Below, piece after piece: positions 43,025 to 52,287 of a stretch of DNA of 64,000 bases (positions are counted from its first letter, which is position 1; each line of letters begins with the position of its first letter). The position numbers were made by a program, and so were the translations under genes. Source of the stretch: JBFXAN01 sp050184225 (GTDB lineage: Bacteria; Chloroflexota; Dehalococcoidia; CAUJGQ01); the NCBI GenBank assembly GCA_050184225.1, contig JBFXAN010000005.1:1-64000 (forward strand), given 5' to 3'. Under the pieces are notes generated by a model that worked only from the letters and a program-made list of their open reading frames with translations, was not told the DNA's origin and did not search any database.

Positions 43025-44242
43025 ATGTCCGACCATGAGCGGCGTCGCCCTCGATTCCACCGCGCGCTGTTCGCGCCGATCGTCCTCTTCGCCCTGGTTG
43101 CCGGCGTCCTCCCGGCGATGGCGGCCGGTCAGCCGGCGTTGTCGGACGTGCGGGTAACCGCACTGCTGGCGACGGCCACGAACGCGCCGCTGCGCGTGCT
43201 CGGCAGCGACGGCATGGAACACCTGGAGTACGACCTGGTGCTGACCAACGTCTTCACCGCGCCCGTGACGCTGACGGCGATCGAGGTCACCGCTCCGGAC
43301 GGCCGCGTGTTGCTGCGGCTGGACGGCGACGCCCTGGCAGCGGTCACCCAGCCGGTCTTCGCCGGCCCGCCGACGCGCGAGGTGCCGGTAGCCGGGGCGG
43401 TGGCCGTGGTGCTGGACGTGACTGTGCCGCCCGGCGAGGCGCTGGCACGGCTCGGCCACCGCATCGACTACGATGTGGCGCCGGACGCCTCGGCGCGGCC
43501 GGTGATCGGCAGCCTCGTCGTCGACGGCCCCGAACTTGCTGTGGATGAGCGCGCCGCGCTGGTGCTCGCCCCGCCGTTTCGGGGGGACGGCTGGCTCAAC
43601 GGCAGCGGTTGCTGCGCCATGACCGCGCACCGCATCGCCCGGCTGGTGGTGGACGGGTCGCGCTACATCAAGCCCGAGACGTTCGACGTCGACTGGTTGC
43701 AGCTGCGGGAAGGACGGCTGTTCGAGGGGGACGGCTCGCGCGTGGAGCAGTGGTACGGCTTCGGCGCCGAGCTTCTGGCGGTCGCCGACGGGACGGTCGT
43801 GCATGTGCGCGACGGGATGCCGGAGGAGACGCTGGGCGAGCCTCCCGCCAACCTGCGGGCGACGGCGGACTACGCCGGCAACAACGTGGTCCTCGAGATC
43901 CAGCCCGGCGTCTTCGCGATCTATGCCCACCTGCAGCCGGGCAGCATTCGCGTGAGCGTGGGCGACCGGGTGACGGCGGGCCAGGTGCTCGGCCTCCTCG
44001 GCAACACAGGCAACTCGAGCGCGCCCCACCTCCACTTCGGGCTGCACGACGGCCCAGACATCCTCACGTCGAACAGCCTGCCGTTCGTCTTTGACCGCTA
44101 CCTGCTCCAGGGTGTGATTACCGAAGAGGACCTTGATTCCGTGAGCACGGGACCCGATCCGTCCCCGGTGTCGCTCGGGAAACCGGCCACGCTACAGGTC
44201 GCCACACATCCGCTCTACCTGACTGTGATCGGCTTCCCCTGA
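43025..44242 (+). CDS. secreted M23 family metallopeptidase
   Basis: The 405-residue protein has a signal peptide (LFALVAGVLPAMA|AG). An N-terminal beta domain of about 160 residues follows. The M23 domain near 250-360 includes FGAELLAVADGTVVHVRDG, then NNVVLEIQPGVFAIYAHLQP and GDRVTAGQVLGLLGNTGNSS. PHLHFGLHD holds the His-x-His zinc ligands. It probably acts as an endopeptidase on peptidoglycan or proteins; the more distal metal His could not be fixed. The last 16 codons (44195-44242) are duplicated at 45667. ATG 43025 follows GAGGAGA. Confidence 0.88.
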   Translation: MSDHERRRPRFHRALFAPIVLFALVAGVLPAMAAGQPALSDVRVTALLATATNAPLRVLGSDGMEHLEYDLVLTNVFTAPVTLTAIEVTAPDGRVLLRLDGDALAAVTQPVFAGPPTREVPVAGAVAVVLDVTVPPGEALARLGHRIDYDVAPDASARPVIGSLVVDGPELAVDERAALVLAPPFRGDGWLNGSGCCAMTAHRIARLVVDGSRYIKPETFDVDWLQLREGRLFEGDGSRVEQWYGFGAELLAVADGTVVHVRDGMPEETLGEPPANLRATADYAGNNVVLEIQPGVFAIYAHLQPGSIRVSVGDRVTAGQVLGLLGNTGNSSAPHLHFGLHDGPDILTSNSLPFVFDRYLLQGVITEEDLDSVSTGPDPSPVSLGKPATLQVATHPLYLTVIGFP

Positions 44243-44311
44243 CACGACGAGGACCGATCCCGGTCACAGGAGCATCGATCTAGCGCGAAGGCTTGAGAGG
44301 CTGCGTCCCGG

Positions 44312-45652
44312 ATGCATGCCGACACGCGTACGCAACGGCGAACTTCGTGGGTCCAAGCGCTCGGTGCGCTGGGGAATCGCAACTTCCGCCTGTATTGGCT
44401 GGGGATGCTGGTCTCGTCGCTCGGCACCCGGCTGCAGATGCTGGCGCTTACCTGGTTGGTGCTCGATCTCACCAGTTCGGGGTTGGCGCTGGGCGCCATG
44501 GTGATGGCAGAGGCGGCGCCGATCCTGCTCCTCTCGCTCTTCGGCGGCGCGCTCGCCGACCGGCTGCCCAGGCGGCCGGTGCTGCTGTTCACGCAGGCAG
44601 CGATGCTCGTCCAGGCTCTGGTGCTCGGTATCCTCGTTTCCATGGGGGCGATCGAGCTATGGCTGATCTACGTCCTATCGGCGGCGGCCGGTACGATCGA
44701 AGCCCTCGATACGCCGACCAGTCAGGCGTTTATCGGGGAACTCGTCGGCCCGGACAAGGACGATCTGTGCAACGCCAGCGAGCTATGGACGACACTCTTC
44801 AACGCGACCAAGGTTGCCGGTCCGGTGCTCGCCGGCCTGCTCGTGGCGGCGATCGGCGAGATGGCCTGCTTCTATCTCAACGCCGCGAGCTTCCTTGCGG
44901 TGATCGCCGCCCTGCTGCTCGTGGACGAGCAGCGCATGTATCCGCTCGCGGCCCCGCCGCGGGAGGCGATTATCAGGCAGGTCAAGTCGGGGGTCACCTA
45001 CACGCTCGGCACCGCCGACATCGCCATGATCGTGCTGCTGCTCGCCGCGCTGGGACTGTTTGGCTACAACCTCGGCGTGCTGCTCCCGCTGATCGCCCGT
45101 AGCCTGCTCGCTTCCGGACCGATGGGTCTGGGCCTGCTCTCGGCGGCGCTGGGCGCCGGCTCGCTGGTCGGGTCGCTCGTCGTCGACTATACGGGGATGA
45201 ATGCCCGTCTCCACGTACTGGCGGGCGCCGTGGTGTTCACGCTCGTGTTCTTCTCGCTGTCACTCTTCGTCGGTTGGCTGCTGCTCGTGACCCTCACGAT
45301 CGCGCTGGGCTTCGGCAGCGTGCTGTTCCTCGCCACCGCGAACGCCCGCTTGCAGCTGCTGACATCGGATGACTTCCGCGGGCGGGTGATGGGCGTCTAC
45401 ACGCTCCTGCTGTACGGGACGGCGCCGCTTGGTGGCCTGCTCGCCGGTGCCCTTGCCGAGCGGATCGGCGTGCGCCGGACCGTCGCGCTGCTCGCCGGAT
45501 TGTGTGGTGTCGGTGTCCTGGCGACGCTCGCGTACCTGCGGTGGCGCCGCGACCGTCTTTTGCCGGAACCGGAAAGCGACCAGCTCGTCCGCACCGAGGA
45601 GGAGCTGGTACACCGCCTGCGCCTGCACCAGCACCTGTTCCGGCTGCACTAG
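44312..45652 (+). CDS. major facilitator superfamily exporter
   Basis: The 446-residue protein has about 12 membrane helices. The opening RNFRLYWLGMLVSSLGTRLQ and helix 2-3 loop ADRLPRRPVLLFTQA are typical of MFS_3-type exporters (EntS-like). LDTPTSQAFIGELV and YNLGVLLPLIARSLL follow. Drug or siderophore export is the usual role in this group. It is in the same direction as the M23 gene but 69 bases after it. Confidence 0.91.
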   Translation: MHADTRTQRRTSWVQALGALGNRNFRLYWLGMLVSSLGTRLQMLALTWLVLDLTSSGLALGAMVMAEAAPILLLSLFGGALADRLPRRPVLLFTQAAMLVQALVLGILVSMGAIELWLIYVLSAAAGTIEALDTPTSQAFIGELVGPDKDDLCNASELWTTLFNATKVAGPVLAGLLVAAIGEMACFYLNAASFLAVIAALLLVDEQRMYPLAAPPREAIIRQVKSGVTYTLGTADIAMIVLLLAALGLFGYNLGVLLPLIARSLLASGPMGLGLLSAALGAGSLVGSLVVDYTGMNARLHVLAGAVVFTLVFFSLSLFVGWLLLVTLTIALGFGSVLFLATANARLQLLTSDDFRGRVMGVYTLLLYGTAPLGGLLAGALAERIGVRRTVALLAGLCGVGVLATLAYLRWRRDRLLPEPESDQLVRTEEELVHRLRLHQHLFRLH

Positions 45653-45666
45653 CGCGTCGTTGCCGG

Positions 45667-45714
45667 CAGGTCGCCACGTATCCGCTCTACCTCACCGTGA
45701 TCGGCTTCCCCTGA
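45667..45714 (+). pseudogene. duplicated 3' end of an M23 peptidase gene
   Basis: These 48 bases encode QVATYPLYLTVIGFP and a stop and match 44195-44242 (QVATHPLYLTVIGFP). Four bases differ: three are silent third-position changes and one is His to Tyr. The pattern is that of coding sequence, so this is likely the remnant of a second gene related to the M23 peptidase. It is out of frame with the MFS gene before it. Confidence 0.75.
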
Positions 45715-45807
45715 TCGGCGCCGCCGGTGGGTTGATCACGACGGCGACGGCAGGTAAAGCTGCCGTCGCCGTATGTAATACCAACGCTCCTTGAGTGGAT
45801 CGGTTTG

Positions 45808-45884
45808 TGTGTCATCCTGAGCAAAGCGAAGGATCTCGGAGGTGACTTACGTCCGAGATCCTTCGCTTTGCTCAGGATGACACA
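45808..45884. repeat. perfect palindromic repeat (family E)
   Basis: Two 33-bp perfect arms (45808-45840 and 45852-45884) with an 11-base loop. Sequence words CATCCTGAGCAAAGCGAAGG are typical of a widespread bacterial interspersed palindrome. It lies between convergent genes and may terminate both. Confidence 0.92.
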
Positions 45885-45911
45885 TTCTGGCCGCCTCACG
45901 GCGACGTGATA

Positions 45912-47267
45912 TCAGATGTCCCGACCCACCTGCTCGATCGCTCCGCGCAACGCGGTGAGCAATGTGTCCATCTCCTCGTCGTTGATGCAGAGCGGCGGGG
46001 CGATGCAGATCACGTCGTTGCGGTTGCGGGTGAGGACGCCGCGCTCGCGCAGGGCGGCGATGATGCGGTTGCCGACGCCCTGGGATGGCTCGAACGGTTG
46101 CTTGGTTGCCTTGTCGGCGACGACCTCGACGCGGCCGAGCAGGCCGAAGGAGCGGGCGTCGCCGGCGATCGGCAGTTCTCCGATCTCGCGCAGGCCGGCG
46201 GCGAGACGCTCGCCCATCCGGGCCGCGTTCTCGACAAGGCCCTCGCGCTCGATCAGGTCGATGTTGGCGAGGGCGACGGCGCAGGCCGCCGGGTGGGCCG
46301 AGTAGGTGTACGCGTGCATCCAGCGCGTGGTAAGGGGTTGGGCCGCGAGGAATTCCTGGAGGCGGGCGGAGATGACGATGCCGCCGAGCTGGATATAGCC
46401 GCTGGTGACGCCCTTGGCGAAGGACATGATGTCCGGCTGCACGCCGAAGTGCTCCATGCCAAACCACTTGCCGGTGCGGCCGAAGCCGGTGATCACCTCG
46501 TCGGTGAGGAAGAGCATGTCATGGCGGTCGCAGAGCTCGCGCAGGCCGCGCAGGTAGGCCGGTGGTGGGATGATCACGCCGCCGGCGCCCTGGATCGGCT
46601 CGGCGATCACCGCCGCGACCGTGTCGGCGCCCTCCAACTCGACGATCTCTTCGATCGAGTCGAGCGCCTGCTGGGTGCAGGCCTCCGGGTCGCCGTCGCC
46701 GAGGCGGTAGGGGTCGGGGGAGAGCGCGTGAAAGAAGCCCGGCGTTCTGGGGCCAAAGTGCTCCCAGTAGATCGACATGCCGGTCGCCGCCATCGCCGAG
46801 GTGGTGACGCCGTGATAGGCGTCGCGGCGGGAGATGATCTTGAACTTCTCCGGCTTCCCCCGGATCGAGTGGTAGTAGCGGGCCATCTTGAAGGCGGATT
46901 CATTCGATTCGCCGCCGCCACTGGTGAAGAAGACGGCGTTGAGGTCGCCGGGGGCGAGGTCGGCGATCCGCTTGGCCAATTGGATCGACGGTGGGTTGGC
47001 GTAGCCGGTGTACGAATTGTTGAAGGCCAGCCGGGACATCTGCTCGGCGGCGGCCTCGGCCAGCTCGCGGCGGCCATGGCCGGCGTTCACGTTCCAGAGG
47101 CTGGAGAGGCCGTCGATATAGCGATTGCCGTTAACGTCGAAGAGCCAGATGCCCTCGCCACGCTCCAGGATGATGGCGTTCTTCTGCGCCAGCGGATGAT
47201 AGAGCGGATGGATCAGATGCGCCTCGTCGAGCGCGGCGAGTTCCGCGGCGCGTGTTTGGACTGCCAT
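45912..47267 (-). CDS. class III pyridoxal-phosphate aminotransferase
   Basis: The 451 residues belong to the omega-aminotransferase group that acts on amino acids or amines with pyruvate or similar acceptors. LWNVNAGHGRRELAEAAAEQ, VFFTSGGGESNESAFKMAR, YHGVTTSAMAATG and FLTDEVITGFGRTGKWFGME are visible. The PLP Lys lies in SFAKGVTSGYIQLGG. The start has GGAGGC upstream. It could be a beta-alanine:pyruvate or putrescine aminotransferase; substrate is not shown. Confidence 0.9.
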   Translation of the reverse strand: MAVQTRAAELAALDEAHLIHPLYHPLAQKNAIILERGEGIWLFDVNGNRYIDGLSSLWNVNAGHGRRELAEAAAEQMSRLAFNNSYTGYANPPSIQLAKRIADLAPGDLNAVFFTSGGGESNESAFKMARYYHSIRGKPEKFKIISRRDAYHGVTTSAMAATGMSIYWEHFGPRTPGFFHALSPDPYRLGDGDPEACTQQALDSIEEIVELEGADTVAAVIAEPIQGAGGVIIPPPAYLRGLRELCDRHDMLFLTDEVITGFGRTGKWFGMEHFGVQPDIMSFAKGVTSGYIQLGGIVISARLQEFLAAQPLTTRWMHAYTYSAHPAACAVALANIDLIEREGLVENAARMGERLAAGLREIGELPIAGDARSFGLLGRVEVVADKATKQPFEPSQGVGNRIIAALRERGVLTRNRNDVICIAPPLCINDEEMDTLLTALRGAIEQVGRDI

Positions 47268-47402
47268 ATGGAATGCCTCCTGAGCGTGGATCGGTGAGCC
47301 TCAGACCTACTATAGCCTGCCCGCAGGACTGGGGCACCCGATTGGGCGATGGACCGCCTTGGTGCGTACAATGAGCCTCGTGACAGGGACACGTTGTCTC
47401 CC

Positions 47403-49076
47403 ATGACCAGCGCGATCGCCGGAGAATCCCGCCGTCGTCTGCTCCTGCTGATCCTTGTGGGAGTGCTGCTCGGCGCGTGCGATTCCGATCGGCCGGCCGG
47501 CACCCAGACTGATTCGCCGCCCGCCACGACGACGCCCACCGTCATGGCACAATCGGTTGCCCGTGACGTCAATCAGCCGAGGGTCGCGCGCGTCGCCGTT
47601 CCTGCCGGTCTGCGCGACCTGCTCGCCGGCCTGCTGCCGTGGGTGCCGCACGACTTCGAGGAGCTGCGTCTGGCGGACGAGCACGCGCAGGCCGGCATCC
47701 GCGTGGTCGTGTCCGACCCGATGGGCGCTGATCCGGTGGTCCGTCGGTGGAGCGTGGTCAGCGCGGCGGCGCGGATCGATCTGAACGGCGTCAGCACGGC
47801 AGCGGTCGACCAGGCGATTCGTGATGGCCGCTTCTTCGTTGCCGCCGAGCATCTCGCGCTGACCGAGGGTTTCTTCGCCGGTGCAGGCGCCATTGCCGCC
47901 GTACCTGGTGAGGCCCTACCGGAGAAGCTGGCGGCGACGCCGGACGCGCTCGCGCTGATGCCCGTCGATGCAGTCAGCGTGCGCGTGCGGGCGCTGGCGC
48001 TGGATGGTATCGACCCGGTGCGCGGTGAGGGCGATGTTCGAGCCTATCCGCTGGTCACACGGGCGCGGGTCGCCGCGGTCGATCAATCGCCGGAGGTTGT
48101 GGAGGTGGCGGCCCGTATTGCCGCGGGGTTGGCGCAGGCGGCGCGGCCGCCGATCCACGTCACCTTCACGGGCGATCTGATCCCGGCCCGCTGCGTCTAC
48201 GATCAGCTGCAACAGTTGGGCGACTGGATGGCGCCGTTTCGCAGCATCGGCGGGCGTCTCCGCGGCGCCGATCTGACGATCGGCAGCCTCGACGCGGCGA
48301 TCTCGGGCAGTGGCCGGCCGATCGGGTGCCGGGAGACATTCTCGCTGCTCGCGCCGCCCGAGGCGATCGAGGGACTGGTCGCGGGCGGTTTCGACCTGCT
48401 CTCGGTTGCGACCAACCACGTCAAGGATTGCGGTGCATCGGGGCCATGCGGCGACACGACGTTTGTCGATACGCTCGCGCTGCTGCGTGCCGCCGGCATC
48501 GCACCGGCCGGCGGCGGAATGAATCTGGCGGAGGCGCGACGGCCGGTGGTCCTGACGACGGGTGGGGTCCGGTTCGCCTTTCTTGCCTACGATGATGTCG
48601 CCGCCTACTACCACGCCACGGAGACGGCGGCGGGCACGGCGCCGCTCGACGAGGCGACCCTGGTGGAGGACATCCAGGCTGCCCGCGCGGTCGCCGATGT
48701 TGTCATTGTGTTGCCGCAATGGGGAGTGGAGTACACGCCGGACCCGACGGAGCGGCAGCAGCGGATCGCCGCGCTGGCGATCGACAGCGGCGCGACGCTG
48801 GTCGCGGGCAATCATCCCCATGTCGTGCAGGCGGCGGCGCCGTTGGGCGATGGGTATGTCGCCTACGCGCTCGGCAATCTCGTCTTCGACCAGGACTGGT
48901 CGCAGGAAACGATGGAGGGCATCGTGCTGGAGACGGCCTTTCACGGCCCGCGGCTCGTGGCCGTGCGCTTTGTCCCCTATCGCATCGAGCGCCGGGTCGA
49001 GCCGGTGCCGGTTGACGGCGATGCGGCGGCGACGATCCTTCGGCGGATGATGGCGGCAGCGAACGCGCTGCGATAG
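47403..49076 (+). CDS. CapA-like metallophosphatase-fold lipoprotein
   Basis: The 557 residues have a lipoprotein signal (LVGVLLGACDSD). The N-terminal half resembles a ligand-binding domain without motif. The CapA/PgsA region begins at about 255 (VTFTGDLIPARCVYDQLQ), then GRLRGADLTIGSLDAAI, LSVATNHVKDCG, VVIVLPQWGVEYT and GATLVAGNHPHVVQ with GDGYVAYALGNLVFDQD. This fits calcineurin-like poly-gamma-glutamate synthesis proteins; here it is extracytoplasmic. The start is ATG 47403 without a strong site. An N-terminal extension of about 220 residues is unusual. Confidence 0.86.
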   Translation: MTSAIAGESRRRLLLLILVGVLLGACDSDRPAGTQTDSPPATTTPTVMAQSVARDVNQPRVARVAVPAGLRDLLAGLLPWVPHDFEELRLADEHAQAGIRVVVSDPMGADPVVRRWSVVSAAARIDLNGVSTAAVDQAIRDGRFFVAAEHLALTEGFFAGAGAIAAVPGEALPEKLAATPDALALMPVDAVSVRVRALALDGIDPVRGEGDVRAYPLVTRARVAAVDQSPEVVEVAARIAAGLAQAARPPIHVTFTGDLIPARCVYDQLQQLGDWMAPFRSIGGRLRGADLTIGSLDAAISGSGRPIGCRETFSLLAPPEAIEGLVAGGFDLLSVATNHVKDCGASGPCGDTTFVDTLALLRAAGIAPAGGGMNLAEARRPVVLTTGGVRFAFLAYDDVAAYYHATETAAGTAPLDEATLVEDIQAARAVADVVIVLPQWGVEYTPDPTERQQRIAALAIDSGATLVAGNHPHVVQAAAPLGDGYVAYALGNLVFDQDWSQETMEGIVLETAFHGPRLVAVRFVPYRIERRVEPVPVDGDAAATILRRMMAAANALR

Positions 49077-49098
49077 CGAGGCGGGGGTTGAAGCCCGC

Positions 49099-50187
49099 CT
49101 ATCGCCAATCGATCTGGGCGAGTGTCCCGCCGGGGCCAAGCTTGTGTGGCTCACCCCCCGCAACGTTGATGTCGTAGAGGCCGCCGGTGGCGATGATCGC
49201 GAGCTGGTTGCCGTCGGGTGACCAGGCGACGGTCGGCTCGTCTTCGAGCATGTTGGTCAGCCGTGTCGGTTCGCCACCGGCGACGGGAACCAGCCAGATG
49301 TCCTGCGGTAGGCCATGCGCGGCGATCGGTTTGGCGTTCAGCGCGGATGACAACGTTGGGCCGGCCGGCCGTCGGTCGCCGCTCGACGTGAAGGTTGCCG
49401 CCGAAAACGCGATCGTCGAGCCGTCCGGTGAGAAGCGCGGGTGGGTGACGACGACAAATCTGCCGGAGGCCGGGACGATCAAGCGGCGGTCGGAACCGTC
49501 CGCACGCGCGACCCAGAGGCCGCCGGGATCGTTGCCGGTGGCGAAGGTGACGTAGGCGATCCGACTGCCATCCGGCGAAACGCTCGGATAGGCTGCATCG
49601 GGGACGAGGATCTGACGCTCGCCCGTGGCGAGGTCGAGACGTTCGAGGTTCAGCGTCTGACCGAGGAAGCGGCCGTCCTTGATGTTGGTCTCCATCAAGC
49701 TGATGTAGAGGGCGGCGCTGTCGGGCGACCAGGCGATGCCCTGGACCTGAACGCCGGAGGCGGGCCGGCGAAAGACGATCTGCTCGTCGCCGGAACCGTC
49801 GGTATTGATCACGGCGATGTCGCTGCCCCAGTTCTGGTTGGGCAGTCCCGTGTAGGTGACATCGAGCCCGTAGGCGATGCGTTTGCCGTCCGGCGACCAG
49901 CGCGGGTATGTGTAGAAGGCGCTGGCCTCGGCGCGCTTGAGGACAAACTCCTTGTCCGTCGTCATGTCGCGGAGGAAGAGACGCTGATCACGAGGCAGCA
50001 GGAGCCCGTGCCCGCTTGCCGCGACCGCTGGGGGTGGAGAATCAGCCGGCGTGCTCTCGAAGGTCGTCGTGCTTTTGTTACCGCCGCCACAGCCGGCCAG
50101 CAGCAGAGGAACGAGGAGGACGACCAACAACGGCGCCTGACGGTGGCGGTGTCGCCTGGACAGTGGAGCCCGCCGTGGGTGATGCAT
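49099..50187 (-). CDS. TolB-like WD40/PD40 beta-propeller lipoprotein
   Basis: The 362-residue lipoprotein (LLVPLLLAGCGGG) carries repeated PD40-type blades, such as YPRWSPDGKRIAYGL, IAWSPDSAALYIS, YPSVSPDGSRIAYV, HPRFSPDGSTIAFS and TVAWSPDGNQLAII. It would fold as a six-bladed propeller outside the membrane, probably binding another surface molecule. Its function is unknown. It is convergent with the CapA-like gene with a gap of 22 bases. The Arg/His-rich N-terminus before the hydrophobic signal may include a later start. Confidence 0.85.
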   Translation of the reverse strand: MHHPRRAPLSRRHRHRQAPLLVVLLVPLLLAGCGGGNKSTTTFESTPADSPPPAVAASGHGLLLPRDQRLFLRDMTTDKEFVLKRAEASAFYTYPRWSPDGKRIAYGLDVTYTGLPNQNWGSDIAVINTDGSGDEQIVFRRPASGVQVQGIAWSPDSAALYISLMETNIKDGRFLGQTLNLERLDLATGERQILVPDAAYPSVSPDGSRIAYVTFATGNDPGGLWVARADGSDRRLIVPASGRFVVVTHPRFSPDGSTIAFSAATFTSSGDRRPAGPTLSSALNAKPIAAHGLPQDIWLVPVAGGEPTRLTNMLEDEPTVAWSPDGNQLAIIATGGLYDINVAGGEPHKLGPGGTLAQIDWR

Positions 50188-50292
50188 GCCGTTGCTCAGC
50201 GCTACTCGGGTCCGGATCGCCTGCCGGTCTGGTGTGGTGTTTGCCGTGTACTTTCACTCCCGCTGTCGTACATCGAGCAATGCCGTGCCGGA

Positions 50293-50724
50293 TCAGGCCG
50301 GCGGCGGCGAGTCCTCGGGGAAGATGTTGGGGCCAAGACGCCGAAGGATCGATTCGAGCCGGTCCGGCGGTGCCGACTTTGGCAGTGACTCACGCGCGCC
50401 GGCGTCGAGTGCGGGCGTGAGCAGCGCGTCCCCTTCCTGGTCGACCAGCATCGCGACCGAGACGCCGGGACAGACGCGGAGCAGGTGCCGGATCGCATCG
50501 GCAGCCGGCCGATCCGGCGGCGACAGGTCGAGCAGGACGATGTCCGGACGAAGGCGGTACGTGGCGATGATCGCGTCGTCGGCGCTCGACTCGGCCGCCA
50601 CCAGCTCGATACCGTTCAGGCTCGCCACCTGGGTTGCGAGCGACTCTCGCGCGTTGGGATCGGACTCCGCCAGCACGACGCGCACATGCCGGTCCGGGCT
50701 TGATTCGGTGATCTCAGTGGTCAC
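50293..50724 (-). CDS. stand-alone response-regulator receiver protein
   Basis: The 143-residue CheY-like protein keeps the main receiver residues: LAESDPNARES for the acidic pair, LLDLSPPDRP with the phospho-acceptor Asp, and ESLPKSAPPD with the Lys. The C-terminus is Pro-rich. No output domain. Its cognate kinase is unknown; the large kinase at 1642 is far away. Convergent or divergent neighbours are unrelated. Confidence 0.82.
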   Translation of the reverse strand: MTTEITESSPDRHVRVVLAESDPNARESLATQVASLNGIELVAAESSADDAIIATYRLRPDIVLLDLSPPDRPAADAIRHLLRVCPGVSVAMLVDQEGDALLTPALDAGARESLPKSAPPDRLESILRRLGPNIFPEDSPPPA

Positions 50725-50951
50725 GCTCGTTGGTCCTCCGTGGTGCAGCCCGGCGCCGTCGTCGGACGGGCACGTCGGGGCGTATCGAATGTCGAAACCG
50801 TCGGGCGGCTGATCGATACAACTTCAGTATAGCCGACGCGGAACGGCGCGTTTCGGCGCTGCCGGCGCGTCTCGCTGGACCGGCCAGGAGTGAGCTTGAC
50901 CCTCTGCCGGCGAGCTATCATACTCGCGGCACCAACCCTGGGAGGACGGCG

Positions 50952-51323
50952 ATGGCGAAGGCGCTGTATCTGGTCTATACGAACTGTGAGGCGGGCCGGG
51001 AGGCGGAGTTCAACGAATGGTATGACAATACTCATCTGAAGGATCTGCTCAGCGTGGACGGCATCGTCGCCGCCCAGCGCTTTCAGCTGACCGGACCGGG
51101 GCCGGAGACGGTCACCCGGTCGGGCGAACCGGCGGTCGCGCAGTACCTGGCGATCTACGAGCTCGATACCGAGGATACGGACGCGGTGCTGGCACGGATC
51201 GGGGAAGCCCGCTCTCAATGGCAGATGTTCGACGGCATCCAGCTTGTCGCCGGCGCCCGCTATATCGCGCTCGGAGACCGGCAGACGGCAGGAGTTGCAC
51301 CGGCGGCGGCAGCGACGTCGTAG
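50952..51323 (+). CDS. dimeric alpha-beta barrel (EthD-like) protein
   Basis: The 123 residues fit the ferredoxin-like dimeric barrel fold: KALYLVYTNCEAGREAEFNE then WYDNTHLKDLLSVDGIVAAQ and QYLAIYELDTEDTDAVLARI. EthD-like and stress-responsive barrel proteins share this shape; catalytic role is unknown. The start is ATG 50952 after GGGAGGAC. The frame extends far upstream without a site and is rejected there. The Ala-rich tail is probably disordered. Confidence 0.8.
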   Translation: MAKALYLVYTNCEAGREAEFNEWYDNTHLKDLLSVDGIVAAQRFQLTGPGPETVTRSGEPAVAQYLAIYELDTEDTDAVLARIGEARSQWQMFDGIQLVAGARYIALGDRQTAGVAPAAAATS

Positions 51324-51392
51324 CTGAACGACGCCCGGAGCAACGCGGGCATCTGGTGGAGGTCGGGCGGTTGTCGCGGGACGCCGCCCAAT

Positions 51393-52262
51393 CTATCGCC
51401 GCGCGTACCACGGATGCGGCTGGCCGGGAACCGTGGCGCGCAACGTGTAGATCGACGTGCGGGCCGTGAAGAACAGGGTGCGCAGGTCGGGGCCGCCAAA
51501 AGTGAGGTTGGCCGGCACCTCCGGGGTGCGGATGATCCCGATCCGGGCACCGTCCGGATCGAAGACCCAGGTGCCGCCGGGACCGGTGCAGTACACGCGC
51601 CCGTCCGCGTCCACCGCCATGCCGTCGGGGACGCCGTCGCGCTCGTCGGATGACATGTCGGCGAAGATGCGTCGCCGTCGCATCTCCCCGTTGGGTTCAA
51701 GCTCGAAAGCGTGGATATAGGGCGTCCAGCGCGTGTTGGCGACGTAGAGGATACGCTCGTCGGGTGAGAAGGCGAGGCCGTTCGGGTACTCGCAGTCCGC
51801 GAACAGGTTGATCGTTCCGTCCGGGTCTATGCGGTAGACGCCGGCATAGGGCAGTTCGCGCTCGTGCAGCGGCACCCGTAGACCGGGATCGGTGAAGTAG
51901 ATGCTGCCGTCCGAGCGACAGACGATGTCATTCGGACGGTTGAAGCGCTTACCCTCGAACCGGTCGGCCAGCGTCACGATCCGGCCGCCGTCCTCCATGC
52001 GTGTTATGCGGCGGTTGCTGCCCTCACACATGAGCAGGCGTCCCTGAAGGTCGAACGTGGTGCCGTTGCCTTCGCCCGTATCCTCGCGCACCACCTCCGG
52101 CGGGCCGCCCGGTGCCAGACGATAGAGCCGGTTGGCGCGGATATCGACGAAGTAGTAGAACCCCTCCGGATGCCAGGCCGGTCCCTCGGTGAAGCCGAAG
52201 CCGGTCGCTGGGCGTTCCGGCTCCGTGTCCTCCAGGACCGAGGACAATGCATCGTTGATCAC
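51393..52262 (-). CDS. SMP-30/gluconolactonase-like hydrolase
   Basis: The calcium-dependent propeller lactonase blocks are TGFGFTEGPAWHPEGFYYFVD, LMCEGSNRRITRM, NRPNDIVCRSDGSIYFTDP and YPNGLAFSPDERILYVANT. DGVPDGMAVDADGRVY carries the C-terminal Asp. A GTG start at 52260-52262 after GAGGTG gives 289 residues, the normal size, and leaves a 25-base gap to the oxidoreductase gene before it. A longer frame starting at 52352 would overlap that gene. It may open a sugar lactone. It follows a Gfo/Idh/MocA oxidoreductase, consistent with sugar oxidation then lactone opening. Confidence 0.9.
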   Translation of the reverse strand: MINDALSSVLEDTEPERPATGFGFTEGPAWHPEGFYYFVDIRANRLYRLAPGGPPEVVREDTGEGNGTTFDLQGRLLMCEGSNRRITRMEDGGRIVTLADRFEGKRFNRPNDIVCRSDGSIYFTDPGLRVPLHERELPYAGVYRIDPDGTINLFADCEYPNGLAFSPDERILYVANTRWTPYIHAFELEPNGEMRRRRIFADMSSDERDGVPDGMAVDADGRVYCTGPGGTWVFDPDGARIGIIRTPEVPANLTFGGPDLRTLFFTARTSIYTLRATVPGQPHPWYARR

Positions 52263-52287
52263 GTCACACCTCAGGGATGCATGCTCT

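Noticed and set aside
42749..44047. Reverse-strand frame of over 400 codons opposite the M23 gene
   Set aside because: No family motif, extreme His/Arg composition and complete overlap with a well-supported secreted peptidase.
45781..45900. Frame with a CHPEQSEG-type peptide
   Set aside because: It is translation of the family E palindrome.
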